Shown piece by piece: positions 8,036 to 17,098 of a stretch of 64,000 nucleotides of DNA. Positions within the stretch are counted from its first letter, which is position 1. Each line of letters starts with the position of its first letter. A model generated the notes under the pieces. The model did no database searches, was not told the origin of the DNA, and saw nothing but the letters and a program-made list of their open reading frames with translations. This DNA comes from Flavobacterium sp. J27. GTDB taxonomy: Bacteria > Bacteroidota > Bacteroidia > Flavobacteriales > Flavobacteriaceae. The stretch spans positions 19,038-83,037 of the forward strand of contig NZ_PJQW01000010.1 of NCBI RefSeq assembly GCF_004303025.1, given 5' to 3'. A program made the translations under genes and the position numbers.

Positions 8036-8494
8036 ATGTACCATTCCCTTTTATTTTTCCATTCGATTACCCGTTGGTTGCTTTTAATGGGCTTGATTTA
8101 TACCATATATACTGCTTACAAAGGCTATACAAAAAAAGCGCATTTTACAAGAATAGATAATGCATTTCGTCATTGGACAGCAACAGTAGCTCATATTCAA
8201 TTAGTTTTAGGCATTTTACTGTATTTTAAAAGTCCTATAATTTCTTATTTCTGGAAGCATTTTTTGGAAGCAAAAGAACATCTGGATTTATTATTCTTTG
8301 GTCTCATTCACATCATTATGATGTTTTTAGCAGTAATTATTATTACTATTGGATCAGCATTAGCCAAAAGAAAAAAGACTGACCAAGATCAGTTTAAAAC
8401 TATTTTTATTTGGTTTCTAATAGCCTTGCTACTTATTCTTATGGCTATTCCTTGGCCTTTTTCACCTCTTGCAAACAGACCTTATTTTAGATAA
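8036..8494 (+). CDS. Four-helix integral membrane protein, Bacteroidota family
   Basis: A 152-residue protein with four membrane segments and conserved-looking histidines (FFHSITRW, HIQLVLG, LIHIIMM). It ends in IPWPFSPLANRPYFR, a tail I associate with a conserved but uncharacterised Bacteroidota family. The histidines inside helices could bind haem, but this is speculation. The ATG at 8036 is chosen over an in-frame TTG at 8015, which overlaps the -7 element. First gene of a TetR-controlled operon. Confidence 0.75.
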   Translation: MYHSLLFFHSITRWLLLMGLIYTIYTAYKGYTKKAHFTRIDNAFRHWTATVAHIQLVLGILLYFKSPIISYFWKHFLEAKEHLDLLFFGLIHIIMMFLAVIIITIGSALAKRKKTDQDQFKTIFIWFLIALLLILMAIPWPFSPLANRPYFR

Positions 8495-8495
8495 T

Positions 8496-8810
8496 ATGAA
8501 ACATTTATTACAAACAAAAGTGGGTAGATTACGCCTAATAGGTTCCTTAGAAGGAATTTCTTTACTTCTGTTATTATTTTGGGCAACCCCAATGAAATAT
8601 TTTTTTAAAGATGATAGTGTCACAAAAGTATTAGGACCTATTCATGGTGCTTTATTTCTGCTTTTTATTTTCAATACACTAAGTGTAGGTGTGGAACAAA
8701 ACTGGAAATTTAAAGCAACCACTTGGCGTGTACTTTTGGCTTGTTTAATTCCTTTTGGAACATTTTATATTGATACAAAAATTTTAAGTAAAATAAATTC
8801 GAAATCATGA
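8496..8810 (+). CDS. DUF3817 membrane protein
   Basis: A 104-residue protein matching DUF3817 in layout: GRLRLIGSLEGISLLLLLF at the start, then the loop GPIHGALFLLF and the tail LIPFGTFYIDTKIL, with three membrane segments. Starts one base after the previous stop codon. The ATG at 8496 is preferred over an upstream TTG that lies inside the previous gene. The function of the family is unknown. Confidence 0.85.
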   Translation: MKHLLQTKVGRLRLIGSLEGISLLLLLFWATPMKYFFKDDSVTKVLGPIHGALFLLFIFNTLSVGVEQNWKFKATTWRVLLACLIPFGTFYIDTKILSKINSKS

Positions 8811-9172
8811 AAACATTCCTTATAATTATGCTTATATTCGTAGTATTATATGGATCATATAAAACATTTCTTTTTTTTACAAGAGAGCCTTACTTAATTT
8901 CCAAAATAAAAGAAGGAGCAGTAATTTTAGATGTACGAACTCCATCTGAATTTGAAAAAGATCATCTTGCTGGAGCTATTTCTATTCCGTTAGGCGAATT
9001 AAGAACTAGGTATATTGAGTTAGATACATCTGTAACCTATATAACTTGTTGTTCTCACGGATTGCGAAGTGTAAAAGCTGCAAACCTATTGAAAGAGAGA
9101 GGTTTTAAAAAAGTGAGTAATGGTGGTGCTTGGGAAGAGTTACAAGAACAAATTGTCAAACTAAATAAATAG
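8807..9172 (+). CDS. Membrane-anchored rhodanese-like protein
   Basis: A 121-residue protein with an N-terminal anchor (2-22) and one rhodanese domain: VILDVRTPSEFEKDHLAGAI and active-site loop CSHGLRS, with Cys82 as the persulphide-carrying residue and Arg87. A second Cys (81) precedes it. Overlaps the DUF3817 gene by 4 bases (ATGA), so translation is coupled. Probably handles sulfane sulfur at the membrane. Confidence 0.88.
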   Translation: MKTFLIIMLIFVVLYGSYKTFLFFTREPYLISKIKEGAVILDVRTPSEFEKDHLAGAISIPLGELRTRYIELDTSVTYITCCSHGLRSVKAANLLKERGFKKVSNGGAWEELQEQIVKLNK

Positions 9173-9176
9173 AGCA

Positions 9177-9389
9177 ATGATTTTAGTTTTTAAAACCAGT
9201 GTTCGTACACTACATGAAATTCAAAAAATTAAACCTTTACTAAATAAGTTATTCTCTTATACCAAATGGAATTTTGATTTGGAAGATTGTGACAATATTT
9301 TCCGAATTGATAGTCCACTAGAAATATCAGATGAAGTAATTACAATTTTTAACGAAAACGGACATGAATGTGTGGCGTTAGAAGATTAA
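9177..9389 (+). CDS. Small hypothetical protein, last gene of the TetR operon
   Basis: A 70-residue acidic protein starting MILVFKTSVRTLHEIQKIKP. The alternation of strands and helices and its size suggest a ferredoxin-like fold as in heavy-metal-associated domains, but no metal-binding CxxC is present. It starts 4 bp after the rhodanese stop codon and is probably part of the same transcript. Confidence 0.65.
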   Translation: MILVFKTSVRTLHEIQKIKPLLNKLFSYTKWNFDLEDCDNIFRIDSPLEISDEVITIFNENGHECVALED

Positions 9390-9484
9390 TAGATTAAAGT
9401 CAAATAATAAAATGAATTATTTATAAAGTAGAGAAATAAAGAAAAAAACTTCTTTTTTCTGCTGTATAACTTTTAAATTTTCCC

Positions 9485-9492
9485 TATATTTG
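9485..9492 (+). promoter_or_regulatory. guaB promoter -7 element
   Basis: tatatttg matches TAnnTTTG. Transcription would begin around 9499, which excludes the in-frame ATG at 9494 and supports 9518 as the start of guaB. Confidence 0.7.
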
Positions 9493-9517
9493 CATGCAAT
9501 TTAATCTAAATTGCAAG

Positions 9518-10990
9518 ATGAAAGCACACACAACTAAAATCATCGGAGAAGGTCTTACATACGATGATGTTCTACTTATTCCAAACTATTCCCAAGTTCT
9601 TCCACGTGAAGTAAGTATTCAAACTAAATTTTCTAAAAACATTACACTAAATGTTCCTATTGTATCAGCAGCGATGGATACAGTTACCGAAAGTGCAATG
9701 GCAATTGCTATGGCTCAAGAAGGAGGTATAGGAGTTTTACATAAAAATATGACCATCGAGCAGCAAGCGGCTGAGGTAAGAAAAGTAAAACGTGCCGAAT
9801 CAGGAATGATTATCGATCCTGTTACGTTGCCTTTAACAGCAACTGTAGGAGATGCAAAAAGAGCCATGAAAGAACATGGTATTGGAGGAATTCCTGTGGT
9901 AGACGATACACTAACCTTAAAAGGGATTGTAACCAATAGAGACTTGCGTTTTGAAAAGAAAAATGAAAGACCTATTACAGAAGTTATGACCTCAGAAAAC
10001 TTAGTAACCGCTCAAGTAGGTACTACGTTGCAACAAGCAGAAGAAATTTTACAAGATCATAAAATTGAAAAACTATTAGTTGTTGCGGAAGGTAATAAAT
10101 TAGCCGGATTAATTACGTTTAGAGATATTACAAAATTAACACAGAAACCAATTGCAAATAAAGATTCTTTTGGACGCTTGCGTGTAGCAGCTGCTTTAGG
10201 AGTAACCGCCGATGCAGTACAAAGGGCAAGCGCTTTGGTTCAGGCTGGAGTTGATGCGGTAATCATAGATACTGCTCACGGACATACCAAAGGTGTAGTT
10301 GATGTTTTAAAACAAGTAAAAGCAGCTTTTCCAGAATTGGATGTGGTAGTTGGAAATATTGCCACACCAGAAGCAGCCCAATACTTAGTGGAAAATGGAG
10401 CAGATGGTGTTAAAGTAGGTATTGGTCCGGGTTCAATTTGTACGACACGTGTGGTAGCAGGTGTTGGATTTCCCCAATTTTCAGCAGTACTAGAAGTTGC
10501 AGCAGCAATCAAAGGCAGTGGCGTTCCAGTTATCGCAGATGGAGGAATTCGCTACACAGGAGATATTCCAAAAGCCATTGCAGCTGGAGCAGATTGTGTT
10601 ATGTTAGGGTCATTATTAGCGGGTACTAAAGAATCTCCAGGTGAAACTATCATTTTTGAAGGAAGAAAATTCAAATCTTATAGAGGAATGGGTTCCGTTG
10701 AAGCGATGCAAGAAGGATCGAAAGACCGTTATTTCCAAGATGTAGAGGATGATGTTAAAAAATTAGTTCCAGAAGGAATTGTGGGTCGTGTGCCTTATAA
10801 AGGAGAATTAAATGAAAGCATGCAACAATTTATTGGAGGTTTACGTGCAGGAATGGGCTATTGTGGATCAAAAGATGTGGCTACTTTACAAGAATCAGGA
10901 CGTTTTGTGAGAATTACAACTAGTGGAATAGGGGAAAGTCATCCGCACAATGTAACCATTACAAAAGAAGCACCAAATTATTCTAGATAG
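9518..10990 (+). CDS. guaB: Inosine-5'-monophosphate dehydrogenase
   Basis: A 490-residue enzyme that oxidises IMP to XMP with NAD+, the committed step of GTP synthesis in the cytosol. It has the N-terminal [18 protein letters not shown], two CBS domains (roughly 95-205) and the catalytic loop [11 protein letters not shown] with Cys308. The flap ([10 protein letters not shown]) and the C-terminal [12 protein letters not shown] are intact. The usual length of bacterial GuaB is matched. The start at 9518 follows from the promoter position. Single gene with its own terminator. Confidence 0.97.
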   Translation: MKAHTTKIIGEGLTYDDVLLIPNYSQVLPREVSIQTKFSKNITLNVPIVSAAMDTVTESAMAIAMAQEGGIGVLHKNMTIEQQAAEVRKVKRAESGMIIDPVTLPLTATVGDAKRAMKEHGIGGIPVVDDTLTLKGIVTNRDLRFEKKNERPITEVMTSENLVTAQVGTTLQQAEEILQDHKIEKLLVVAEGNKLAGLITFRDITKLTQKPIANKDSFGRLRVAAALGVTADAVQRASALVQAGVDAVIIDTAHGHTKGVVDVLKQVKAAFPELDVVVGNIATPEAAQYLVENGADGVKVGIGPGSICTTRVVAGVGFPQFSAVLEVAAAIKGSGVPVIADGGIRYTGDIPKAIAAGADCVMLGSLLAGTKESPGETIIFEGRKFKSYRGMGSVEAMQEGSKDRYFQDVEDDVKKLVPEGIVGRVPYKGELNESMQQFIGGLRAGMGYCGSKDVATLQESGRFVRITTSGIGESHPHNVTITKEAPNYSR

Positions 10991-11066
10991 TTAAGTCAAA
11001 AGTCAAAAACCTCGAGTCTGTAGTTTGAAAGAATTAGCTTTTGCCTATTTATTATAATTATATTTA

Positions 11067-11104
11067 AAAACTTCTCGTTTTTCGGGAAGTTTTGTTTTTT
11101 TAAA
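11067..11104 (+). terminator. guaB terminator
   Basis: An 11-bp stem aaaacttctcg / cgggaagtttt with a loop of five T is followed by a T-rich run. Confidence 0.85.
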
Positions 11105-11215
11105 CAATGTTATGTCATTTTTAGCTTTATATTTGAAGGTTGTATTAATTGAATGTATTTTTGAAATCATATAGAAAAAAGGCTATGATTTTAATTACTT
11201 TACGAACTATAATTT

Positions 11216-11689
11216 ATGGAAAAAGAAGCTAAAATTTTTCATCAAAATAAACTCAAAAGTTTTTTTTTATTTATCATTAGTCTGCTCTTTGTTTGCGGTG
11301 GTATTTTTATTACAAAAGAAAAAACATGGTTGGGATGGAGTATCATCCTGTTTTTTGGGTTAAGTCTTATTGTATCTATAATACAATTTTTTCCTAATGC
11401 CACTTACCTTAAATTGGACGATGAAGGTTTCGAAGTAAAAACTCTTTTTCGATCCAGTTTTACCAAATGGTCTGAGGTTACTAATTTTAGAAGAGGAAAT
11501 ATAAATGGCAATAAGATGATTTTTTTTGATTTTACAGAAGAGCATACCAAATGGAAAAATGAAAAAAAAATGGCTAAATTATTATCGGGTATGGAAGGTG
11601 CTATTCAATCAACTTACACTATTTCAACAGAAGATTTACTGCATTTGATGATGGATTATAAAATGAAAAGTTTATCCAAAAACAGCTAA
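11216..11689 (+). CDS. Membrane protein with PH-like cytosolic domain (STM3941-like)
   Basis: A 157-residue protein with two membrane helices (about 14-32 and 38-58) and a C-terminal beta-rich part beginning ATYLKLDDEGFEVKTLF and containing TKWSEVTNF. This two-helix plus PH-like layout fits the STM3941 family of unknown function. It lies 19 bp before the next gene, probably in one transcript. Confidence 0.7.
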   Translation: MEKEAKIFHQNKLKSFFLFIISLLFVCGGIFITKEKTWLGWSIILFFGLSLIVSIIQFFPNATYLKLDDEGFEVKTLFRSSFTKWSEVTNFRRGNINGNKMIFFDFTEEHTKWKNEKKMAKLLSGMEGAIQSTYTISTEDLLHLMMDYKMKSLSKNS

Positions 11690-11708
11690 ACGATAACTAT
11701 TCTATAAA

Positions 11709-12230
11709 ATGGACTTAACGAGACATTGTGAATTATGTGATCATCAAAAAATTGACTTAATTCAAGGAACTACTTGTGGTTTAACAGATAAAAAACCTTC
11801 CTTTAATACAACCTGTATTAAGATTGAACTTCATGAAAAATTTGAAACTAAACTGAAAGATAGTAATGTAAAATATCAAAAACTGATAGGTGAAAAGCCA
11901 ATAACTTACCTTTATTTTGTTGTTTTTTTGTTCATTGGTTTAAGTGTCATTTTAGGTGGCTTCTTGTTAGGAAAATATGCTTTAGATAAAGGAGTAATTT
12001 CTACAACTCCAATTATTATTATGTCGGTAGGTTTGTTGCCATTAGGATTAGCTTTTGGTGCATTAAACAATCATAGAAATGAGCTTAAGATAGTTGAGAA
12101 TAGAAAAAGAAAGATAGACGAAGTATTACACTTATATCGAATAGAATACAGTATAGGTATTCAGTTTGGTAAAAAATATCATGGTGTACAAGAAGTTTAT
12201 ACCGATTTAAAATTAAAAGGAGTACGTTAA
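11709..12230 (+). CDS. Hypothetical protein with Cys-rich N-terminus and two membrane helices
   Basis: A 173-residue protein whose first 40 residues hold four Cys (HCELCDHQ, TTCGLT, NTTCIK), which could be a small zinc ribbon. Two membrane helices (about 66-88 and 99-117) and a basic C-terminal tail follow. No named family recognised. It shares the strand with its neighbours, 19 bp from the preceding gene. Confidence 0.65.
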   Translation: MDLTRHCELCDHQKIDLIQGTTCGLTDKKPSFNTTCIKIELHEKFETKLKDSNVKYQKLIGEKPITYLYFVVFLFIGLSVILGGFLLGKYALDKGVISTTPIIIMSVGLLPLGLAFGALNNHRNELKIVENRKRKIDEVLHLYRIEYSIGIQFGKKYHGVQEVYTDLKLKGVR

Positions 12231-12234
12231 AATT

Positions 12235-12265
12235 TTGTTTATCCTATAATGGAACTATAATTTTG
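12235..12265 (+). promoter_or_regulatory. Promoter of the ABC exporter gene
   Basis: TTG at 12235-12237 and TAatTTTG at 12258-12265 with a 20-bp spacer give a near-consensus Bacteroidota promoter, 36 bp before the start codon. Confidence 0.7.
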
Positions 12266-12301
12266 TCGTCTTTTTTAAAATAATTAAAAATAAAAAAACA
12301 A

Positions 12302-14089
12302 ATGGCTCGATTCCAAGAAAACGATTTGCCTAAATCGAAACTTAATGCAAGTACATTAAGTAAAGCACTTCAAATTTTTAACTATGCAACCCACCACAAA
12401 TGGAAGTTTTATCTCGGTTTGCTTTTCTTATTGCTAACAGGAGGAACGGCTTTGGCTTTTCCAAAGTTATTAGGAATGTTAGTGGATTGTGTGAACAATA
12501 AGGATTTAGTACAAGCTCGAAATATCGCTTTAGGATTGATGGTCATTTTGTTGTTACAATCTTTCTTTTCCTTTTTTAGATTGTCTTTATTTATCAATTT
12601 TACAGAAAATACGTTAGCGAATATTCGTTTGGCTTTATACAGTAATTTAATCAAGTTACCGATGCATTTTTTCTCTCAAAAACGGGTGGGAGAATTAAAC
12701 AGTCGCATCAGTTCTGATATTACGCAAATTCAAGATACTTTAACCACAACTATTGCCGAATTTTTAAGACAATTTATATTAATTATTGGAGGCATTATTT
12801 TCTTAGCAACCATCAGTTTAAAATTAACTTTATTAATGCTTTGCATTGTTCCAGTAGTGGCAGTTGCAGCCGTTATTTTTGGACGATTCATTCGAAAATT
12901 TTCTAAAAGTGTACAAGATCAAGTAGCGGAAAGTCAGGTTATAGTTGAAGAAACCATGCAAGGGATTTCGAATGTGAAAGCTTTTGCTAACGAATGGTAC
13001 GAAATTGCTCGTTACAAAGGAAAAATTCAGGAGGTGGTGAAACTGGCAATTAAAGGAGGAATTTACCGTGGTTATTTTGCTTCTTTTATTATTTTCTGCT
13101 TATTTGGAGCTATAGTAGCAGTAGTTTGGTATGGAGTTACATTATGTATCAATGGTGATATTGATGGAGTAGGAGAATTAATTTCTTTTGTATTATATTC
13201 TACGTTTATTGGTGCTTCTTTTGGAGGTATAGCCGAATTATACGCTCAAATTCAAAAAGCGGTAGGTGCAACAGAGCGTGTTTTTGAATTGTTAGATGAA
13301 GTTCCTGAAAAAATTAATGCTACTCAAAGTGTATCCTCAGAAAAAATAAAAGGAAATGTAAGTTTTACTAATGTTGGTTTTTTCTATCCATCAAGACCTG
13401 AAATTCAAGTTTTAAAAGACGTAACTTTTACGGCAACTTATGGTCAGAAAATAGCTATTGTAGGCCCTAGTGGTGCCGGAAAATCTACTATTTCTTCACT
13501 GTTGCTTCGCTTTTATGATATAAATAGTGGCTCTATTTTAATTGATGATAAAAATATTTATGACTATGATTTAGAGGATCTTAGAGGGAATATGAGTATT
13601 GTACCTCAAGATGTTATTCTTTTTGGAGGTAGTATTCGCGAAAATATTGCGTATGGTAAACCCAATGCTACTGATGAAGAAATTATATTGGCAGCGAAAC
13701 AAGCGAATGCTTTTGATTTTGTAAACGGTTTCCCTGAAAAGTTTGATACACTTGTAGGAGAAAGAGGAATCAAACTTTCAGGTGGACAAAGACAACGTAT
13801 TGCTATTGCTAGAGCGTTATTGAAAAATCCAAGTATTTTAATTTTAGACGAAGCCACATCTTCATTAGACAGTGAAAGTGAAAAATTAGTACAGGATGCT
13901 TTAGAAAACTTAATGAAAGGAAGAACTAGTATTATTATTGCCCACCGCTTGTCTACTATAAGAAGTGCCGATGCTATTCTAGTCTTAAATGAAGGTAAGA
14001 TTGTTGAAAACGGGACACATAAAGAATTACTAGAAATAGAAAATGGAATTTATAAAAACTTAAGTACGTTACAATTTAGTGAATATTAA
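12302..14089 (+). CDS. MsbA-type ABC exporter, fused permease and ATPase
   Basis: A 595-residue half-transporter. Six membrane helices lie in residues about 30-320, followed by the nucleotide-binding domain: Walker A GPSGAGKS (388-395), signature LSGGQRQR (about 491-498), Walker B ILILDEATSSLD and the H-loop IIAHRLS. It should work as a homodimer in the inner membrane and export a lipid, drug or peptide. MsbA-like activity on lipid A is possible but unproven. Single gene with clear promoter and terminator. Confidence 0.92.
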   Translation: MARFQENDLPKSKLNASTLSKALQIFNYATHHKWKFYLGLLFLLLTGGTALAFPKLLGMLVDCVNNKDLVQARNIALGLMVILLLQSFFSFFRLSLFINFTENTLANIRLALYSNLIKLPMHFFSQKRVGELNSRISSDITQIQDTLTTTIAEFLRQFILIIGGIIFLATISLKLTLLMLCIVPVVAVAAVIFGRFIRKFSKSVQDQVAESQVIVEETMQGISNVKAFANEWYEIARYKGKIQEVVKLAIKGGIYRGYFASFIIFCLFGAIVAVVWYGVTLCINGDIDGVGELISFVLYSTFIGASFGGIAELYAQIQKAVGATERVFELLDEVPEKINATQSVSSEKIKGNVSFTNVGFFYPSRPEIQVLKDVTFTATYGQKIAIVGPSGAGKSTISSLLLRFYDINSGSILIDDKNIYDYDLEDLRGNMSIVPQDVILFGGSIRENIAYGKPNATDEEIILAAKQANAFDFVNGFPEKFDTLVGERGIKLSGGQRQRIAIARALLKNPSILILDEATSSLDSESEKLVQDALENLMKGRTSIIIAHRLSTIRSADAILVLNEGKIVENGTHKELLEIENGIYKNLSTLQFSEY

Positions 14090-14120
14090 ATTGTAGAAAA
14101 GACAGTTTTAACTATTTGTA

Positions 14121-14156
14121 AACCTAACTCATTTGAAAATGAGTTAGGTTTTATTT
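14121..14156. terminator. Terminator after ABC exporter gene
   Basis: A 13-bp stem aacctaactcatt / aatgagttaggtt with loop tgaa, then a T-rich run. It could also stop transcripts of the converging antiporter gene, which ends at 14197. Confidence 0.85.
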
Positions 14157-14196
14157 ATAGAATGGTATTGTTCTTTTAATAGATTTCGTATAGTTA

Positions 14197-16428
14197 TTAA
14201 GAAAAAAAGAATTTAATTTTCTTTTTATCACCTACAACCCAAACAATATCATTTTTGCTTAAAATTAAGTTAGATTCTGGGTTAAGAATACGCCTTCCAT
14301 TGTGTTCAATTCCTACGACTAATCCTTGCGTTATTTCTCTGATTTTCGATTCTTTAATTGTTTTTCCAATAAAAGATTGTTCTATTAATTCAAATTGTTG
14401 TAATGCAATTTCAGATTCGTCTGTTTTTTCATTTTCTAGCTTATGTGCTTCTAAATAGTCTGAAAATTGTTTTACTTGAAGATCAGTTCCAATGATACTA
14501 ATTTCATCATTTGGATATAATTTTTCATCTTTTGTAGGAATATAAATGTGTAAACCACCTCTTTTAATAAAAGCGATATTAACACCAATGTTTTCTCTAA
14601 TTTTAATCTCTTCTAATGTTTTTCCTGCTAAATCAGATTCTGCATTAATCGTAAAGTTAGCCATATGACCATCCCAAGGCGATAAATTATTTCGGTTTAT
14701 TTTCTGAGTTGTATTTTCCCTTTCATTTAAATTGGTTATAAAACGATTTTCAATTTTATGATATAAGGTGTTAATTTTTTTTGGAAACAACATCATAAAT
14801 GCTATTGATATAACAAATGCTAGTAAAGCTACTCCAGGAGAAAAGAAATTGTTTAACATCATTCCAATAAACAGTAAAGCAATACAAATTCTTAAAAGTA
14901 CCAATACAATGACAGGACCGTAATATTTTTTGTTTTTTAATAACTCTTGTGTTTCATTTCTTGCGACTCTTTTTAATGATAAAGCCCATAAAAATGGAGC
15001 TAAAACTAGAAACGTAATCAATGCAGCGATACTATTGCCATAAATGAAATCTTGTAGAAGAGGTAATAAGAAATTTTTAGAGAGTAAGATTATCGCAAAA
15101 ATAATTATTGAAAATAAAGCTACTTGTAAAACATAAGCTTTAATAACAATTTGCCAAGTGCTCACCGTTTTTATAGCTTGTGAATTAGCACTGTAAATTT
15201 CTATTTTCTTAATCCATTTTTTGGGCAATTTCTTTTCAATAAAATCTGCTGTAGGTGTTGCAAATTTTATCATAAATGGCGTTGTAAATGCTGTAACAGC
15301 AGAAACAGCCACAACTATAGGATATAAAAAATCACTAGTTACTTTTAAGGATGCCCCTAATGTGGCAATAATAAATGAGAATTCACCTATTTGTGAAAGA
15401 CTCATTCCTGTTTGGATAGATTGTTTTAACGATTGGCCAGAAAGTAGAGTACCAATAGTCGAACTTATCGATTGTCCAAAAATAGTTACTATGGTTAATA
15501 CCATTACTGGAACCGCATAAATAACTAAGGTTTCCGGATTGATTAGCATACCTACCGATACAAAAAAGATAGCACCGAATAGATCTTTTACAGGCTTTAC
15601 TAGGTGCTCAATGTGTTCTGCTTCATTGGTTTCTGCAATTATTGATCCCATAATAAAAGCACCTAGAGCTGGTGAAAAACCTACTTCTGCCGCAAAAATG
15701 ACCATTACTAAACATAATGCTAACGAAATGATAAGTAACATTTCGTCGGTAAGTAGTTTTTTTAATTTTTTTAATAAAGTAGGTATAAAAAAGATACCTG
15801 AAATAAACCAAATGGATAAGAAAAAGAATAATTTTAATAATGATTTAAAAAGTTCACTACCTGAAAATTGTTGGCTCACAGCTATCGTTGATAATAAGAC
15901 CATCATTAAAATAGCGACGATATCTTGTACAATTAAAGCACCAATAACATTGCTCACAAACTTTTTTGATTTGACACCTAATTCATCAAACGCTTTTAAG
16001 ATTATCGTTGTTGATGAAATAGAAAGAATAACCCCTAGAAAAATACAATTCATGTTTTCCCAACCCATTAATTTTCCCACATAATAGCCTAAAACAAGCA
16101 TAGTTATAATTTGAAATAAAGCAGTTATAGAAGCTGTTCCACCCACTTTTAGCAGTTTTTTGAAACTGAATTCGAGACCCAAACTAAAAAGTAAGAAAAC
16201 AACACCAATTTCTGCCCAAACTTCTATACTATGAATACCTTGAACAGTTGGGAAAAAATTAAAATTTGGACTAGCTAGAAAACCTGCTACTAAATATCCT
16301 AATACTAGAGGTTGTTTTAATTTTCTAAATACTAATACAGCAATTGCAGCGGTTACTAATATTAATCCTAAATCTTTGATTAATTCGGGTAAATGAATGG
16401 TGGTATTAGTAAATAGGGGTAATAACAT
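14197..16428 (-). CDS. CPA2 family cation:proton antiporter (KefB/Kch-like)
   Basis: A 743-residue membrane protein: about 12 helices in residues 10-560 with the CPA2 hallmarks GYLVAGFLASP, FLLFSLGLEF and AAEVGFSPALGAFIMGSIIAET, then two C-terminal TrkA-C (RCK-C) domains, one from about residue 595 and one from about 670, without a NAD-binding TrkA-N domain. It should exchange K+ or Na+ for H+. The ATG at 16428 (MLLPLFTNTT) is preferred; an upstream TTG at 16476 would add 16 polar residues. Lone gene, convergent with the ABC exporter gene. Confidence 0.9.
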   Translation of the reverse strand: MLLPLFTNTTIHLPELIKDLGLILVTAAIAVLVFRKLKQPLVLGYLVAGFLASPNFNFFPTVQGIHSIEVWAEIGVVFLLFSLGLEFSFKKLLKVGGTASITALFQIITMLVLGYYVGKLMGWENMNCIFLGVILSISSTTIILKAFDELGVKSKKFVSNVIGALIVQDIVAILMMVLLSTIAVSQQFSGSELFKSLLKLFFFLSIWFISGIFFIPTLLKKLKKLLTDEMLLIISLALCLVMVIFAAEVGFSPALGAFIMGSIIAETNEAEHIEHLVKPVKDLFGAIFFVSVGMLINPETLVIYAVPVMVLTIVTIFGQSISSTIGTLLSGQSLKQSIQTGMSLSQIGEFSFIIATLGASLKVTSDFLYPIVVAVSAVTAFTTPFMIKFATPTADFIEKKLPKKWIKKIEIYSANSQAIKTVSTWQIVIKAYVLQVALFSIIIFAIILLSKNFLLPLLQDFIYGNSIAALITFLVLAPFLWALSLKRVARNETQELLKNKKYYGPVIVLVLLRICIALLFIGMMLNNFFSPGVALLAFVISIAFMMLFPKKINTLYHKIENRFITNLNERENTTQKINRNNLSPWDGHMANFTINAESDLAGKTLEEIKIRENIGVNIAFIKRGGLHIYIPTKDEKLYPNDEISIIGTDLQVKQFSDYLEAHKLENEKTDESEIALQQFELIEQSFIGKTIKESKIREITQGLVVGIEHNGRRILNPESNLILSKNDIVWVVGDKKKIKFFFS

Positions 16429-16526
16429 AAGGTATTGACTTTTTTTAAAAATAAGAAATAACCTAAAAGCCTCCAATGCTTTTAGGAAAAATTAACAGAT
16501 ACTTTTTAAGTTGCATTAGTTTAGAA

Positions 16527-16886
16527 TTAAAGTTGCTCTTCAATACTTTTAGTAACAGCTGCTTGTACCTTTCCAGTATGTAAAGTGGTTTTAGTTTCGA
16601 TAAGCATAATTTTGCACTCTTCCGTAGCAGAAACTCTATGATTGACTCCTTTTTTTACGACAAATACATCGTCTTTGTGCATGGTAAAACTGGGTTCGTT
16701 TTCAATTTCCATGAGTAGGCTACCTTCAATAATGTAAAAGAGTTCGTCTTCGTTTTCATGATTGTGCCAAGGAATATCTTCTCCTTTTATTTTGGCAATT
16801 TTCACATATTGATCGTTTACTTCTGCAATAACTTTAGGAGAAAAATAGTGCGTAATGGTTTCAAATGATTTTGTTAAATTTTTCAA
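16527..16886 (-). CDS. Cupin domain protein
   Basis: A 119-residue single cupin: motif 1 WHNHENEDELFYIIEG with His and Glu metal ligands, motif 2 KKGVNHRVSA. Small cupins bind a metal and act as isomerases, dioxygenases or sensors; no substrate can be inferred. It lies between the antiporter and CAP-protein genes on the same strand, 98 bp from the antiporter start. Confidence 0.85.
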   Translation of the reverse strand: MKNLTKSFETITHYFSPKVIAEVNDQYVKIAKIKGEDIPWHNHENEDELFYIIEGSLLMEIENEPSFTMHKDDVFVVKKGVNHRVSATEECKIMLIETKTTLHTGKVQAAVTKSIEEQL

Positions 16887-16946
16887 GAGTACTAGTTTTA
16901 TGAGTTGTTTTATTTTGTTTTTGCGTTAGGGATTGAAGTGTAAATC

Positions 16947-16977
16947 CTTTTTTTAAGTAAACAGTACTTAAAAAAAG
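16947..16977. terminator. 13-bp perfect hairpin between cupin and CAP genes
   Basis: ctttttttaagta pairs exactly with tacttaaaaaaag around a 5-nt loop. It lies 121 bp beyond the end of the CAP gene at 17099, on the minus strand, so it may be a terminator or a regulatory hairpin ahead of the cupin gene. Confidence 0.45.
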
Positions 16978-17098
16978 ATTGTAACAAAAAGCCCGACCCT
17001 TGTGGTAACGCCCAATTATTTGAATAAAAATTCTTTGGTAAAAATTTTATTTTCTCTGATGAAAGATACTGAAAAGAGATGAAATAACCTTGTTTTAG

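Noticed and set aside
9494..9517. Upstream in-frame ATG as the guaB start
   Set aside because: It lies at or before the transcription start implied by the -7 element at 9485, and homologues start at or after the ATG at 9518.
15539..16084. Plus-strand 181-codon frame inside the antiporter gene
   Set aside because: Fully antisense to conserved membrane helices; the composition is what a reversed hydrophobic gene gives.
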